This document shows positions 44,602-52,815 of a stretch of DNA of 64,000 bases, piece after piece. A program made the translations under genes and the position numbers. The stretch comes from a virus. Below the pieces are notes generated by a model, which was not told the DNA's origin, ran no database searches, and worked only from the letters and a program-made list of their open reading frames with translations. The stretch lies in the IMG/VR virus record IMGVR_UViG_3300025010_000004, positions 49,295-113,294 of that record; one strand, given 5' to 3'. The first letter of the stretch is position 1. Each line of letters starts with the position of its first letter.

Positions 44602-44872
44602 TCAATACAACAAGGACTTATGTGATTTAAGGCATGAGACACAGGTGAAAGAGGCAGAGAGCCTTAGAGACGAAGATAGAAAACTATGGGCAGCTATAGA
44701 CGAAATTATAAACCCAGCCACTGGCCACATAGCTATCCTTAGAGTAGACCTAGAAAGGAAGATTGACAGGCAGGACTCAAGATTAAACGGGCTTATAATC
44801 TCAATAATCACAGTGGCTGTCAGTGTCGCTATTGCAATAGGAGCCGAATTCTTTAAGAAATTCGTGAAATAA
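44582..44872 (+). CDS. Coiled-coil plus TM protein, 96 aa
   Basis: Charged helix (DLRHETQVKEAESLRDEDRKLWAAIDEI), VDLERKIDRQDSRLNG, and one C-terminal TM (IISIITVAVSVAIAIGAEFF). Layout as in XhlA-type or Rz-like lysis accessory proteins. Overlaps the previous gene by 20 bases. Role inferred. Confidence 0.6.
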   Translation: MEGSKPNQYNKDLCDLRHETQVKEAESLRDEDRKLWAAIDEIINPATGHIAILRVDLERKIDRQDSRLNGLIISIITVAVSVAIAIGAEFFKKFVK

Positions 44873-44876
44873 CCAA

Positions 44877-46448
44877 ATGAGTGTAGCAAAGAAACAGCCA
44901 GCATTACGTAGTTCGAAGGTATTAGACTACCTAAAAGTAAAAGGAAGAATTAGTTCTTATACATTTCTCGACCATGTAGGAAACATACCTCACGACGGAC
45001 AGCGAAAATTAATTGACGCGTATATGGAGAAGATAGAGCCTTGCGCAGAAACGGCAGCACTAGGGCTGGCCTTTGATTATAGGTACAGAACTTTAGTAGC
45101 TGCTTGTGGTCGTAGATGGGGCAAATCTTTCATTGTTTCAAATCTCGCAGCAGAGGAAATGCTTTACCCTAATGCCCAAGTTCTTATATGTTCTTACCGT
45201 CTAGAGAACTGTAAAGTTATTTTTAACCAAGTCAGAGAGATAATTAAAAAGCTTGGGGTCGAGATAGTAGCAGATAGGAAAAAGGAACTTGAGCTTGAGT
45301 TAGCGCATGGGGCTAAGCTTTGTGTAGCATCTAACGATAACGTAGAATCTAGGCTAGGTAATTCAGTATCCCTTTTAATTATTGACGAAGCTAAGTTGTT
45401 CCAGCGAGATTTGTACGAGACATACCTAGAGCCTCAGCTTCTAGACTACGCTCCATACTCTAGAGCAATTCTAATTAGCTCTCCTAAAGAGGGTTGGCTG
45501 CAAGACTACTATGACAGAGGGCAGAGTAACCATCCTGACTTTGAAGATTTTTGGTCAACGTCTTTTCCTACTTCATCAAACCCAACAATTTCAAAACAGT
45601 TCTTGGATAGACTGCAGAAACGAGTACCGCCTGATGTTTGGGAACAGGAGTACGAAGGAAAATTTGTATCTACCGCTGGTAAAGTGTTCAAAGAGTTTAA
45701 CAGACTAAACAACGTATTCACGGATAACGAGTTTCCTAAGTTTTGGGACTGGGTTAGAAGTAGAAACAACCCATTGTTTCACTCTGTAGACAGCGGCTAC
45801 ACACATTACTTCGCTGGTATATATTGCTTGCATATGGAAGACCTGGACACTTATTTTCTGTTCGGAGAGTATCAGGTTAATAAGAAGGTAACACCAGTAC
45901 ATGCTGATAACATAAAGACCTATGAAGAACGCTACGGAGTAGAACCGTATTTGCGATTTGCAGACCCAGCGGCTGCCCAGCAGATAGCAGACTTTACAGA
46001 ATATGATCTGTATTTCAACTTGTCTAGCAAGAGCCTTAGAGAGTCTATTAACTGCGTTAACACATTGTTCTTTCAGGATAGTAAAGTTACTAAAAGGAAG
46101 AGGCTTCTAGTGCATGAAAGTTGCGGAGAGCTTATACGGCAGTTATCACAGGTAGGTTGGAAAGAAGACTCCACGCAGATGGCTAGAGAGAACTCATCTG
46201 GAAGTGTAAAGCCTTTCACTAAGGACGATAACAATACCGACTGGGATTTGATAGACGCACTTAGGTATGGTCTGTTTAGTTACATAAAAATAGGAAACAC
46301 CGACCTGTCAGTTATAGATCATACCATAGGTCTTACACCAGCAGGTTATGAAGAAGACGCAGACGAAGAAGATATGGATATGTATAGAGCTTTAGCTGCC
46401 CAAGGGATGTTTAGAGTATCCAGCAATATAGACAATGAAGATGACTAG
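44877..46448 (+). CDS. terL: Terminase large subunit
   Basis: 523 residues. Walker A GRRWGKS (78-84), Walker B LLIIDEA near 165, coupling motif ISSP, and the C-terminal nuclease with FHSVDSG and a late DWDLIDALRY carrying the metal-binding Asp. Powers DNA packaging through the portal and cuts concatemers. Starts five bases after the TM gene. Confidence 0.95.
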   Translation: MSVAKKQPALRSSKVLDYLKVKGRISSYTFLDHVGNIPHDGQRKLIDAYMEKIEPCAETAALGLAFDYRYRTLVAACGRRWGKSFIVSNLAAEEMLYPNAQVLICSYRLENCKVIFNQVREIIKKLGVEIVADRKKELELELAHGAKLCVASNDNVESRLGNSVSLLIIDEAKLFQRDLYETYLEPQLLDYAPYSRAILISSPKEGWLQDYYDRGQSNHPDFEDFWSTSFPTSSNPTISKQFLDRLQKRVPPDVWEQEYEGKFVSTAGKVFKEFNRLNNVFTDNEFPKFWDWVRSRNNPLFHSVDSGYTHYFAGIYCLHMEDLDTYFLFGEYQVNKKVTPVHADNIKTYEERYGVEPYLRFADPAAAQQIADFTEYDLYFNLSSKSLRESINCVNTLFFQDSKVTKRKRLLVHESCGELIRQLSQVGWKEDSTQMARENSSGSVKPFTKDDNNTDWDLIDALRYGLFSYIKIGNTDLSVIDHTIGLTPAGYEEDADEEDMDMYRALAAQGMFRVSSNIDNEDD

Positions 46449-46457
46449 GAGTAATAC

Positions 46458-47900
46458 ATGAGTATTTTTAATAAATTGTTTGGCACTAAAGAAGTCGAAT
46501 CGGTGCAGCAGGAGGTGGCCATATCTTCTCCTGATATATGCCTGTTCTACTCCGATGCCAAACCAGTAGTTAACTATACTGAGAAAGATAATCGGGCAGA
46601 TAAGGTTAACTTTAGAGGTATAGGTTCAAGTAAGTATGGCTCTGGAACTCCTCCTGCGCTTTACGACAAATCTATAACAGCGGTAAAATCGTTCCCGATT
46701 GTGTATGGGTGTATAACCGCTATATCAGAAGCTATAGCATCCTTGAATGTAAAAGTGTACGAAGTTAACGGTGGGCAGAAGACCGAGGTAACAGACCATC
46801 CATTCTACCAGCTATTTTCAAGACCCAACCCTTACCAAGGAAGCTACGAGTTTCTAGAGGAACTGCAGCAGACTCTGGATGTAATGGGCAATGTATTTAT
46901 AGGTATAGAGAAGGTAGCAGGTACGCTTGAGCTTTACTTGCTTAACCCTAAATATGTAGCCATACTGCCTGACCCTAGAATTAAGGTAAAGGGTTACGTA
47001 TACTACATCAACGGCGAGACAGTAAAATATAAGCCAGAAGAAATAATCCATATTAAGTATACTGACGTTGATGACCCTTACTATGGAATCCCACCTTTGA
47101 GTGCAGCGACAGATGTTCTGTCGTTTGAAACTTCACGCCTTAAGTACGCCAATCAATTCTTTATTAACGGAGCTATCCCTACAGGTGTGTTAGAAACTGA
47201 TAGCAATCTAGGAGACTCCCTTCTTAAAAAACTAAGGTCTGAATGGTCTAACTTACATAGAGGCGTTTCTAATAGCCATAAGGTAGCTATCTTGCAGGGA
47301 GGTTTGAAATACAGAAACATAGCCTCTCCCATCAAAGATCTAGATTTTAAGGCTCTTAAAGAGGTAACTAAGGAAGACATACTTACTATTTACAAAGTTC
47401 CTGAGAGCGTTCTGGGCAACCAGTCGGGGACGGGTAGTAATGAAGGAAAGTCTGCCTTGACAGCGTTCTGGAGAGGCAGCCTTGTACCTAGACTTAAGCG
47501 TATAGAAAGTTGTCTTAACCGAGGGCTGTCTATAGATGTATTTGGGCAGGGAAAATTTTACTTCGAGTTTAATATCAAAGAAATCGAGGCCTTACAAGAA
47601 GATAAAGTAGCGCAATCTCAATACCTTAAAGAGATGATGGGGTCTAGTGTACTAACTGCTAATGAGTGTAGAGCCGTGCTTGGGTACCCTAGAATCGAAG
47701 ATGAATACGCTGATAAGTTGTTGATTTCTAACAGTTTTTTTGGAAATGCTTTGTTACCGGCAGACGCAGCTACTGCTGCGGCTAGTGCTGGAGGGGCTGG
47801 TAGTACTCAAGAAAAACCAGCTGTTAAGCCTATTGTGGCACCTAATCCGTCAAAACCTAAGCCAGCAAAAACTACTCCTGAAAAGAAGCCTAAAAAATAA
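46458..47900 (+). CDS. Portal protein (HK97 type)
   Basis: 480 residues. YGCITAISEAIASLNVKVYEV, HPFYQLFSRPNPYQGSYEFLEELQQTLDVMGNVFIG, DPYYGIPPLSAATDVLSFETSRLKYANQFFINGAIPTGVL and VPESVLGNQSGTGSNEGKSA are portal signatures. The C-terminal 60 residues are Pro/Lys-rich. Twelve copies form the packaging vertex. AGGAGTAAT before ATG 46458. Confidence 0.95.
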   Translation: MSIFNKLFGTKEVESVQQEVAISSPDICLFYSDAKPVVNYTEKDNRADKVNFRGIGSSKYGSGTPPALYDKSITAVKSFPIVYGCITAISEAIASLNVKVYEVNGGQKTEVTDHPFYQLFSRPNPYQGSYEFLEELQQTLDVMGNVFIGIEKVAGTLELYLLNPKYVAILPDPRIKVKGYVYYINGETVKYKPEEIIHIKYTDVDDPYYGIPPLSAATDVLSFETSRLKYANQFFINGAIPTGVLETDSNLGDSLLKKLRSEWSNLHRGVSNSHKVAILQGGLKYRNIASPIKDLDFKALKEVTKEDILTIYKVPESVLGNQSGTGSNEGKSALTAFWRGSLVPRLKRIESCLNRGLSIDVFGQGKFYFEFNIKEIEALQEDKVAQSQYLKEMMGSSVLTANECRAVLGYPRIEDEYADKLLISNSFFGNALLPADAATAAASAGGAGSTQEKPAVKPIVAPNPSKPKPAKTTPEKKPKK

Positions 47901-47912
47901 TTTTATTTTTAT

Positions 47913-47943
47913 TTAATAAAAATAACCGTATAAACGTATATAA
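47913..47943 (+). promoter_or_regulatory. Late-type promoter L3 (TTAATAAAA-N14-GTATATAA)
   Basis: TTAATAAAA at 47913-47921, GTATATAA at 47936-47943. It lies in the only sizeable gap between the portal and protease genes. Confidence 0.75.
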
Positions 47944-47959
47944 TAGTATAGAGGGATTA

Positions 47960-48013
47960 ATGAACATACTTGCTACTCCTACAGCAAAGGAGTATTTTGG
48001 AGTACTTGAATGA
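47960..48013 (+). CDS. Possible 17-codon leader ORF
   Basis: ATG 47960 opens MNILATPTAKEYFGVLE and stops at TGA overlapping the protease ATG (ATGA). Its ribosome site is weak (GAGGG). It could couple protease translation; equally the protease has its own GGAG sites. Confidence 0.3.
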   Translation: MNILATPTAKEYFGVLE

Positions 48014-48993
48014 GCAACCTTATAGATAAAAAAGAATTTAAAATAATTGCCCCCTTTGAGGTAAAATCAGAAGAGTCCACTGGTGAGATACTTACGCTAG
48101 AGGGCTTTGCAAACTACATGGGTGAGCCTGATTCTAACGGGTATGGCACCTATTCAGATCTTCAAGATGATACGGTACAAGTGAAAGGAATAGACCTTTC
48201 CATCTACAAGATTAACCCTATAGTTCTTCTACAGCATGATAAAGCACAGCCTATTGGAAAATGCGTTAAGATAGAAAAACGAAAAAATGGTTTGTGGGTG
48301 CGTATAGAAATTTACAAAGATGCTTGTGATGAAAAAGATTTCAACAGGATAAAGAATGAGATAATTAAGTCGTTTTCAATTGGGTTTATGGCCTTGAAAA
48401 CTGAGCTTAAAGAAACAGATTCTGGAAACTTCGTTAGATACATTATGAAGTCTAGACTGCTAGAGATATCGTGTGTATCAATACCGGCATCATCTCCATC
48501 TGTGTATAGCGTTATTAAATCAATTGATGGTGAGGGGTTCTATACAGAGCAGGTAGAAGACGAGGAAACTATTAGTAATACCAATTCAGATACTACATCA
48601 AATACCAAAGAGGAACTAACGATGAATATTAAACTGAAAAGGGCTGATCTTCTGACTGAGGCAGATCTAGATACTTTTAAATCCCTTGGGGGAAATACTG
48701 AGGAAGAAGTCGAAGTAGGCCTTTCCGATTTTATTAAAAGTATCGTAGCTAGAGAAGTTGCTGATATTCTAGCTGCTAAAGAATCTGCTCAGAAAGAAGC
48801 TGAGGCTAAAGCTCAAGAAGAGGCAGAAGCCAAAGCACAGGAAGAGGCTGAACTTAAGGCTGCAGAAGAAGCGAAACTTGCCGCAGAAGCAGAGGCGGTT
48901 AAATTGGAAGAAGCAAAAGAACTGGAAGCCGAGCTGGTTGAACTTAAAGCTCTCATAGACGAACTCCGAAGTTTGGCGACGGAAGAGAAATAA
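48010..48993 (+). CDS. Prohead protease fused to a scaffold-like tail
   Basis: 327 residues. HK97-type prohead protease (1-170): LEGFANYMGEPDSNGYG, VLLQHDKAQPIG with His 76, IIKSFSIGF with catalytic-type Ser 121/123, ISCVSIPASSPS. From about 215 to the end is an Ala/Glu-rich coiled coil (EAKAQEEAEAKAQEEAELKAAEEAK), which likely serves as the internal scaffold. No separate scaffold gene is present between it and the capsid gene. Confidence 0.9.
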   Translation: MSNLIDKKEFKIIAPFEVKSEESTGEILTLEGFANYMGEPDSNGYGTYSDLQDDTVQVKGIDLSIYKINPIVLLQHDKAQPIGKCVKIEKRKNGLWVRIEIYKDACDEKDFNRIKNEIIKSFSIGFMALKTELKETDSGNFVRYIMKSRLLEISCVSIPASSPSVYSVIKSIDGEGFYTEQVEDEETISNTNSDTTSNTKEELTMNIKLKRADLLTEADLDTFKSLGGNTEEEVEVGLSDFIKSIVAREVADILAAKESAQKEAEAKAQEEAEAKAQEEAELKAAEEAKLAAEAEAVKLEEAKELEAELVELKALIDELRSLATEEK

Positions 48994-49019
48994 TAACTAA
49001 TTATTAGGAGATAGAAAAA

Positions 49020-50339
49020 ATGAACGAAATTGAAGTTCTTAAACGTGAAATTGCTGAGCTTACTCAGCTGATGCAAACTAAGGCGCAGGCTGGGCAGTCC
49101 GCAGAAGTTAAAGAGCTTAGCGAAAAATTCGCAGCTCTTGAGTCTGCCGTTGCTGAGCGGAAGTTCAAATTTGATACCGCTGAGAAATCTCAGGTTGGTA
49201 TCTCTAAAGAAGCTGAGAAGAAGCTTGACGAACTTTTCATTGCCTCTGCTCTGCTTGTCCGTAAAGATGGCCGGCTCGACAAAGATGCTTACGCATCTAT
49301 CGCTGCTGCTCCTGACTATCGTGACGTACTCAAGGACGCCGTAGCTCTCCCTAACCAGGGTACTAGCTCTTCGCAGACTACTGCTGATGCAGTAGGTGGC
49401 GACTTTATTCCTTCTGGGTTCTCTTCTACCCTTCTTGAAGAAATCTGGCTCAAACTTGAAATCGCAGCTCTGTTTGATCGGTTCAATATGACCGCTTCAA
49501 CCTACACCTTCCCGTTTGCACCTGACCGTTTGGTTGCTCGTAAAGGTACTGAGGGTGCTGCGGTTTCTAAAGACCGCTTCGCAACCGACCAGATTATCTT
49601 CACCGCGAAGAAAATCATGGCGAACGTTGACTTCACTGACGAAATCGAGCAGGACAGCATTATAGCTATGCTTCCTCTTGTTCGTCGGAAGCTCATCGAA
49701 GGGTTCGCTATTGGTCAGGAGCAGATCTGTCTTAACGGTGATGTTACCTCTGGTGCCACTAACATTAACGGCGACCTAGATAGTACTCCGCAGGATATTC
49801 GCCTCACTGTGTCTGGTATCCGTAAGTCTGGTGCTTCACATATGTACAGCCTGGCTTCTGGTGGGCTGAGCGCCGACAACCTTCGGCTGCTTCGTACTAA
49901 AATGGGCAAGTATGGTAAAAACCCGTCCGACCTGTGCTACATCGTTAGCATGCAGGACTACAACAAGATTCTTGGGTTTGCAAACTACCAGACCCTTTAT
50001 CAGTATGGGCCTAACGCAGTAATCTTCACCGGAGAACTCGGAAGACTTGACGGAATCCCTGTTATCGTTACAGAGCTTCTGCCTTCGTCTGACGGTACTG
50101 CTACTACCGGCGTTAATGCCTCTGGCATTACTGACGCTACTGCAGAAAACAATGTCAAAAACATCTGTGGCCTTGTTAACAAGAATGCGTTTATGTGGGG
50201 AGATCGTAAATCGTTCGGTCTCGAAACCTTCCGTAACCCGTTCAACCAGATGACCTCCCTCATTGGTAGTCAGCGTCTAGACTTCCAGAAGGTTCTTACT
50301 TCTACCGATCCTACTGCGGTTTGGGGTATCAACTACTAA
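49020..50339 (+). CDS. Major capsid protein (HK97 fold)
   Basis: 439 residues with an N-terminal delta-domain coiled coil (IEVLKREIAELTQLMQTKA to about 110), then GGDFIPSGFSSTLLEEIWLKLEIAALFDRFNM, RKGTEGAAVSKDRF, AIGQEQICLNGD and a C-terminal LDFQKVLTSTDPTAVWGINY. The delta domain is expected to be removed by the protease. Codons are richer in C/G endings than its neighbours, as in highly expressed genes. ATTAGGAGATAG precedes ATG 49020. Confidence 0.95.
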   Translation: MNEIEVLKREIAELTQLMQTKAQAGQSAEVKELSEKFAALESAVAERKFKFDTAEKSQVGISKEAEKKLDELFIASALLVRKDGRLDKDAYASIAAAPDYRDVLKDAVALPNQGTSSSQTTADAVGGDFIPSGFSSTLLEEIWLKLEIAALFDRFNMTASTYTFPFAPDRLVARKGTEGAAVSKDRFATDQIIFTAKKIMANVDFTDEIEQDSIIAMLPLVRRKLIEGFAIGQEQICLNGDVTSGATNINGDLDSTPQDIRLTVSGIRKSGASHMYSLASGGLSADNLRLLRTKMGKYGKNPSDLCYIVSMQDYNKILGFANYQTLYQYGPNAVIFTGELGRLDGIPVIVTELLPSSDGTATTGVNASGITDATAENNVKNICGLVNKNAFMWGDRKSFGLETFRNPFNQMTSLIGSQRLDFQKVLTSTDPTAVWGINY

Positions 50340-50349
50340 GATTAAATAC

Positions 50350-50373
50350 AGAGGGGCTGTTCGCAGCCCCTCT
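50350..50373 (+). terminator. Hairpin after the capsid gene
   Basis: AGAGGGGCTG-TTCG-CAGCCCCTCT, a 10-bp stem with a stable UUCG loop but no T run. May stop part of the transcription or protect the capsid mRNA. Confidence 0.65.
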
Positions 50374-50390
50374 ACTCCTAAGAGGTTTGT

Positions 50391-50609
50391 GTGGAACTAC
50401 TTTGTATACAAAAATATAATGATATTAGATTTACACTTCTTCCAGGCGATACCACTGAAAAAGTTCCTTACCTTGATGACGAGTTTAAACTGGATCTATT
50501 GATGGACTATCCCGGTAACTTCAAGCTAATTAAAATGGAAGAAGCGCCAAAGGAATTCAAGATAGAGCTAAAAGAAGACAAACTAAAGAGTAAGATAACT
50601 AAGAAATAG
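50391..50609 (+). CDS. Small head-region protein, 72 aa
   Basis: GTG 50391 follows AAGAGGTTT. Acidic then basic, with RFTLLPGDTTEKVPYLDDEF and a Lys-rich end. It lies between the capsid and connector genes, so a head-associated role is inferred. Confidence 0.7.
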   Translation: MELLCIQKYNDIRFTLLPGDTTEKVPYLDDEFKLDLLMDYPGNFKLIKMEEAPKEFKIELKEDKLKSKITKK

Positions 50610-50617
50610 AGGCTTAC

Positions 50618-51169
50618 ATGGCATTCACTACAGTAGACAACGTAACACTATTTCTGAATAATCCTACACTAAGCCGTCCTCATGAGCTGCTTATCCCGAT
50701 GCTAATTTCTATGATTGATGGTTCTATTAAGAATTATTGTGGGTGGGAAATATCGGCAAAGGATTATGTTACAAAGTTTGATGGTAACGGCACCAATACC
50801 TTAGACCTTAGAGTTTACCCTCTTAATACATTAACTAGTCTTACTATAGATGGTGAGGACTATACTGAAATAGTATCACTTAACGAAGCAGATGGTGAGC
50901 TTTATTTTGACAGCAACGTTGGATCGGTATTTACTGCTGGGAAGCAGAATGTAGTAGCCAGTTATAATGCCGGGTTTACCGCTATACCCGCTGATCTAGA
51001 ATACGTAGCAACTTACCTTGTAGTACTAAATTTTAATCGCATCACTCAGGAAGCTATTGGAGTTTCAGAAGATACGTTCAACAATGTTAAAGTAAAGTAT
51101 GATCCTTCTGATATTCCTAAGCTAGTAAGTAATGCGCTAGATATGTACAGACGACGCTCTGTATACTAA
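50618..51169 (+). CDS. Head-tail connector (gp6-like), 183 aa
   Basis: LFLNNPTLSRPHELLIPMLISMIDGSIKNYCGWEI, LDLRVYPLNTLTSLTIDG and VVASYNAGFTAIPADLEYVATYLV match HK97 gp6-type adaptors in layout. Expected to sit under the portal. AGAGGCTTAC precedes ATG 50618. Confidence 0.82.
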   Translation: MAFTTVDNVTLFLNNPTLSRPHELLIPMLISMIDGSIKNYCGWEISAKDYVTKFDGNGTNTLDLRVYPLNTLTSLTIDGEDYTEIVSLNEADGELYFDSNVGSVFTAGKQNVVASYNAGFTAIPADLEYVATYLVVLNFNRITQEAIGVSEDTFNNVKVKYDPSDIPKLVSNALDMYRRRSVY

Positions 51170-51178
51170 GGGGTTGCC

Positions 51179-51796
51179 GTGCGAGGAGCTAAAAGTTCTG
51201 CTGACAGGATACTAAAAAGAGTAGGTATTATAGATGGTGAAGGCAGGATATACAACGTAGACTCTGCCACTTACAACTACGGTTATATTACCGTCAACCC
51301 TTTGGCCACAACTCCTTTTTCTAGGAGTATTGTACATAAAGGGTGGTTCTCTGGGACTTCTGATATAAGTAACGGAGACCTTCTGCAAGACCGAGGTGAC
51401 AACCTCTACTACCTTGTAATGTCGGTTAAGCAAGAAATTGATTCTGGCGCTTCTGCTTACATAGATGGAACGCTTTACTTAGCTAACAGGGTTGTAAACA
51501 TATATAGGTTTTCTGATACTTCTAAGAACTTCTTTGGAAAGGATGTTTCGGCTGGCCCTAGTGTAGTAGTTGAAAATATACGGGCTATGATTACTCCAAT
51601 AGCATTGGATGTACTTGAACAGCCTGACCAGACGTTGATTAAAGCCAAGATTAAAGTAGTTGTTCAGGCTAAGTATGGAGTTAAAGTTCAGGATAGAATA
51701 ACCACAACTTCTGGCGGCAACTATAAAGTAGTTTCTGTTGACAATGAATCTTTAGAGGGATTAACCGTACTGTACGTAGATGAGGATATTCGGTAA
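51179..51796 (+). CDS. Neck/head-closure-like protein, 205 aa
   Basis: GTG 51179, after GGGGTTGCC. Beta-rich: VNPLATTPFSRSIVHKGWFSGTSDISNGDLLQDRGDNLYYLVMSV and a final SGGNYKVVSVDNESLEGLTVLYVDEDIR. Position between connector and gp10-like gene suggests a head-closure protein. Overlaps the next gene by one base. Confidence 0.65.
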   Translation: MRGAKSSADRILKRVGIIDGEGRIYNVDSATYNYGYITVNPLATTPFSRSIVHKGWFSGTSDISNGDLLQDRGDNLYYLVMSVKQEIDSGASAYIDGTLYLANRVVNIYRFSDTSKNFFGKDVSAGPSVVVENIRAMITPIALDVLEQPDQTLIKAKIKVVVQAKYGVKVQDRITTTSGGNYKVVSVDNESLEGLTVLYVDEDIR

Positions 51797-52371
51797 TGAG
51801 TGTAGTGTCTCTGACAGCTAACAAAGCAGACTTAGACAGGATAGCTAAAAAGCTTACTGCCTTTTCTAAGGAACTTAAGGCACCAAGAGGACTATTGTTC
51901 ACATATAGGTTATACCTGCTAAACGAATACAAAGAAGCTATAGCTGGAGCTATGGGTTCTGTAAATGCTGTAGACGGGGGAATGGCGCAGATAAACTTTA
52001 TGAAACCAATTTCCGTTTTCTGGAAACCACTAACTCCATTTACACTTAAAGACAAGTCTATTAGGCATGGTGGGACAAAAAGAAGTTTGACTATATGGGA
52101 AGATTCTGGAGATACTAAGAAGGCTGTACGTGTATTTGAAAATGAAGGATTCGCCGGGATAAGTAGAGCAGCAAACCCTATAGAATACGAAAGAGCACTT
52201 AGTGTAGAATACGGCAATTTTATCTGGCAGGAATCCAAACAGATCAAAGGAGCAGCAAGAGCACTATTTACAATAGCAAATGAATCTTTTAACCAGAACA
52301 GAGACGTTATAGTAGAACAAGTTCTACTTAGGATAAGGGCTGCTAAAGAAAAGGTTAACTGGGGTGGTTAA
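51796..52371 (+). CDS. Tail completion protein (gp10-like), 191 aa
   Basis: LDRIAKKLTAFSKELKAPRGLLFTYRLYLLNEYKEAIAG and IKGAARALFTIANESFNQNRDVIVEQVLLRIRAAKEK are helical, as in HK97 gp10-like proteins. It contains an exact copy of the 16-bp palindrome at 52312-52327 coding for VEQVL. Immediately followed by the tail terminator. Confidence 0.72.
   Translation: MSVVSLTANKADLDRIAKKLTAFSKELKAPRGLLFTYRLYLLNEYKEAIAGAMGSVNAVDGGMAQINFMKPISVFWKPLTPFTLKDKSIRHGGTKRSLTIWEDSGDTKKAVRVFENEGFAGISRAANPIEYERALSVEYGNFIWQESKQIKGAARALFTIANESFNQNRDVIVEQVLLRIRAAKEKVNWGG
52312..52327. promoter_or_regulatory. 16-bp palindrome, copy 20, inside a CDS
   Basis: GTAGAACAAGTTCTAC within the gp10-like gene; the only copy found right of 31.6 kb. 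Confidence 0.7.
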
Positions 52372-52791
52372 ATGGTAGGACTAGATGATGTAGAAGCAAG
52401 CCTTTTTAAATACCTCTATGATACGCTAGAAGTTGGAAAAGGTATTGCAGTACATGACAGTATAACGCTAGAAGATTTTTCAGCGTTTACTAAATGGGTG
52501 GTAATGGATACACTCAACACTTACGTAGGAGCACAACCTAAAACTCTTTATTTTCTAAGAGCCGCTGTACAACATGGAATGAAGAATGAAAGTACCGAAC
52601 TTGCTAGTTTAGTTGACACGGTTGTAAATGAGGTAGATGGAGCGAACGTACCTATCTATGACTATGAAACTGAAGAGCTTGTCGGTAATATGAATATAAC
52701 TGTAGATTCAATATCTCCTGCTATACCACATAGTAGTGGAGGTAGTTTTAGAAGTATAACACTTACTGTGACCTATGAAGGTCACGCTTAA
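52372..52791 (+). CDS. Tail terminator-like protein, 139 aa
   Basis: DVEASLFKYLYDTLEVGKGIAVHDSITLEDFSAFTKWVVMDTL and AVQHGMKNESTELASLVDTVVNE fit the alpha/beta tail terminator fold in position and size. It would cap the tail tube. Abuts the preceding stop. Confidence 0.72.
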   Translation: MVGLDDVEASLFKYLYDTLEVGKGIAVHDSITLEDFSAFTKWVVMDTLNTYVGAQPKTLYFLRAAVQHGMKNESTELASLVDTVVNEVDGANVPIYDYETEELVGNMNITVDSISPAIPHSSGGSFRSITLTVTYEGHA

Positions 52792-52815
52792 TTAACTTAA
52801 TAGGAGAAATATATT

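Noticed and set aside
44179-44872. Firm holin/spanin assignment for the two TM genes
   Set aside because: Topology fits, but no endolysin or spanin partner is visible here, so the call is left as possible only.
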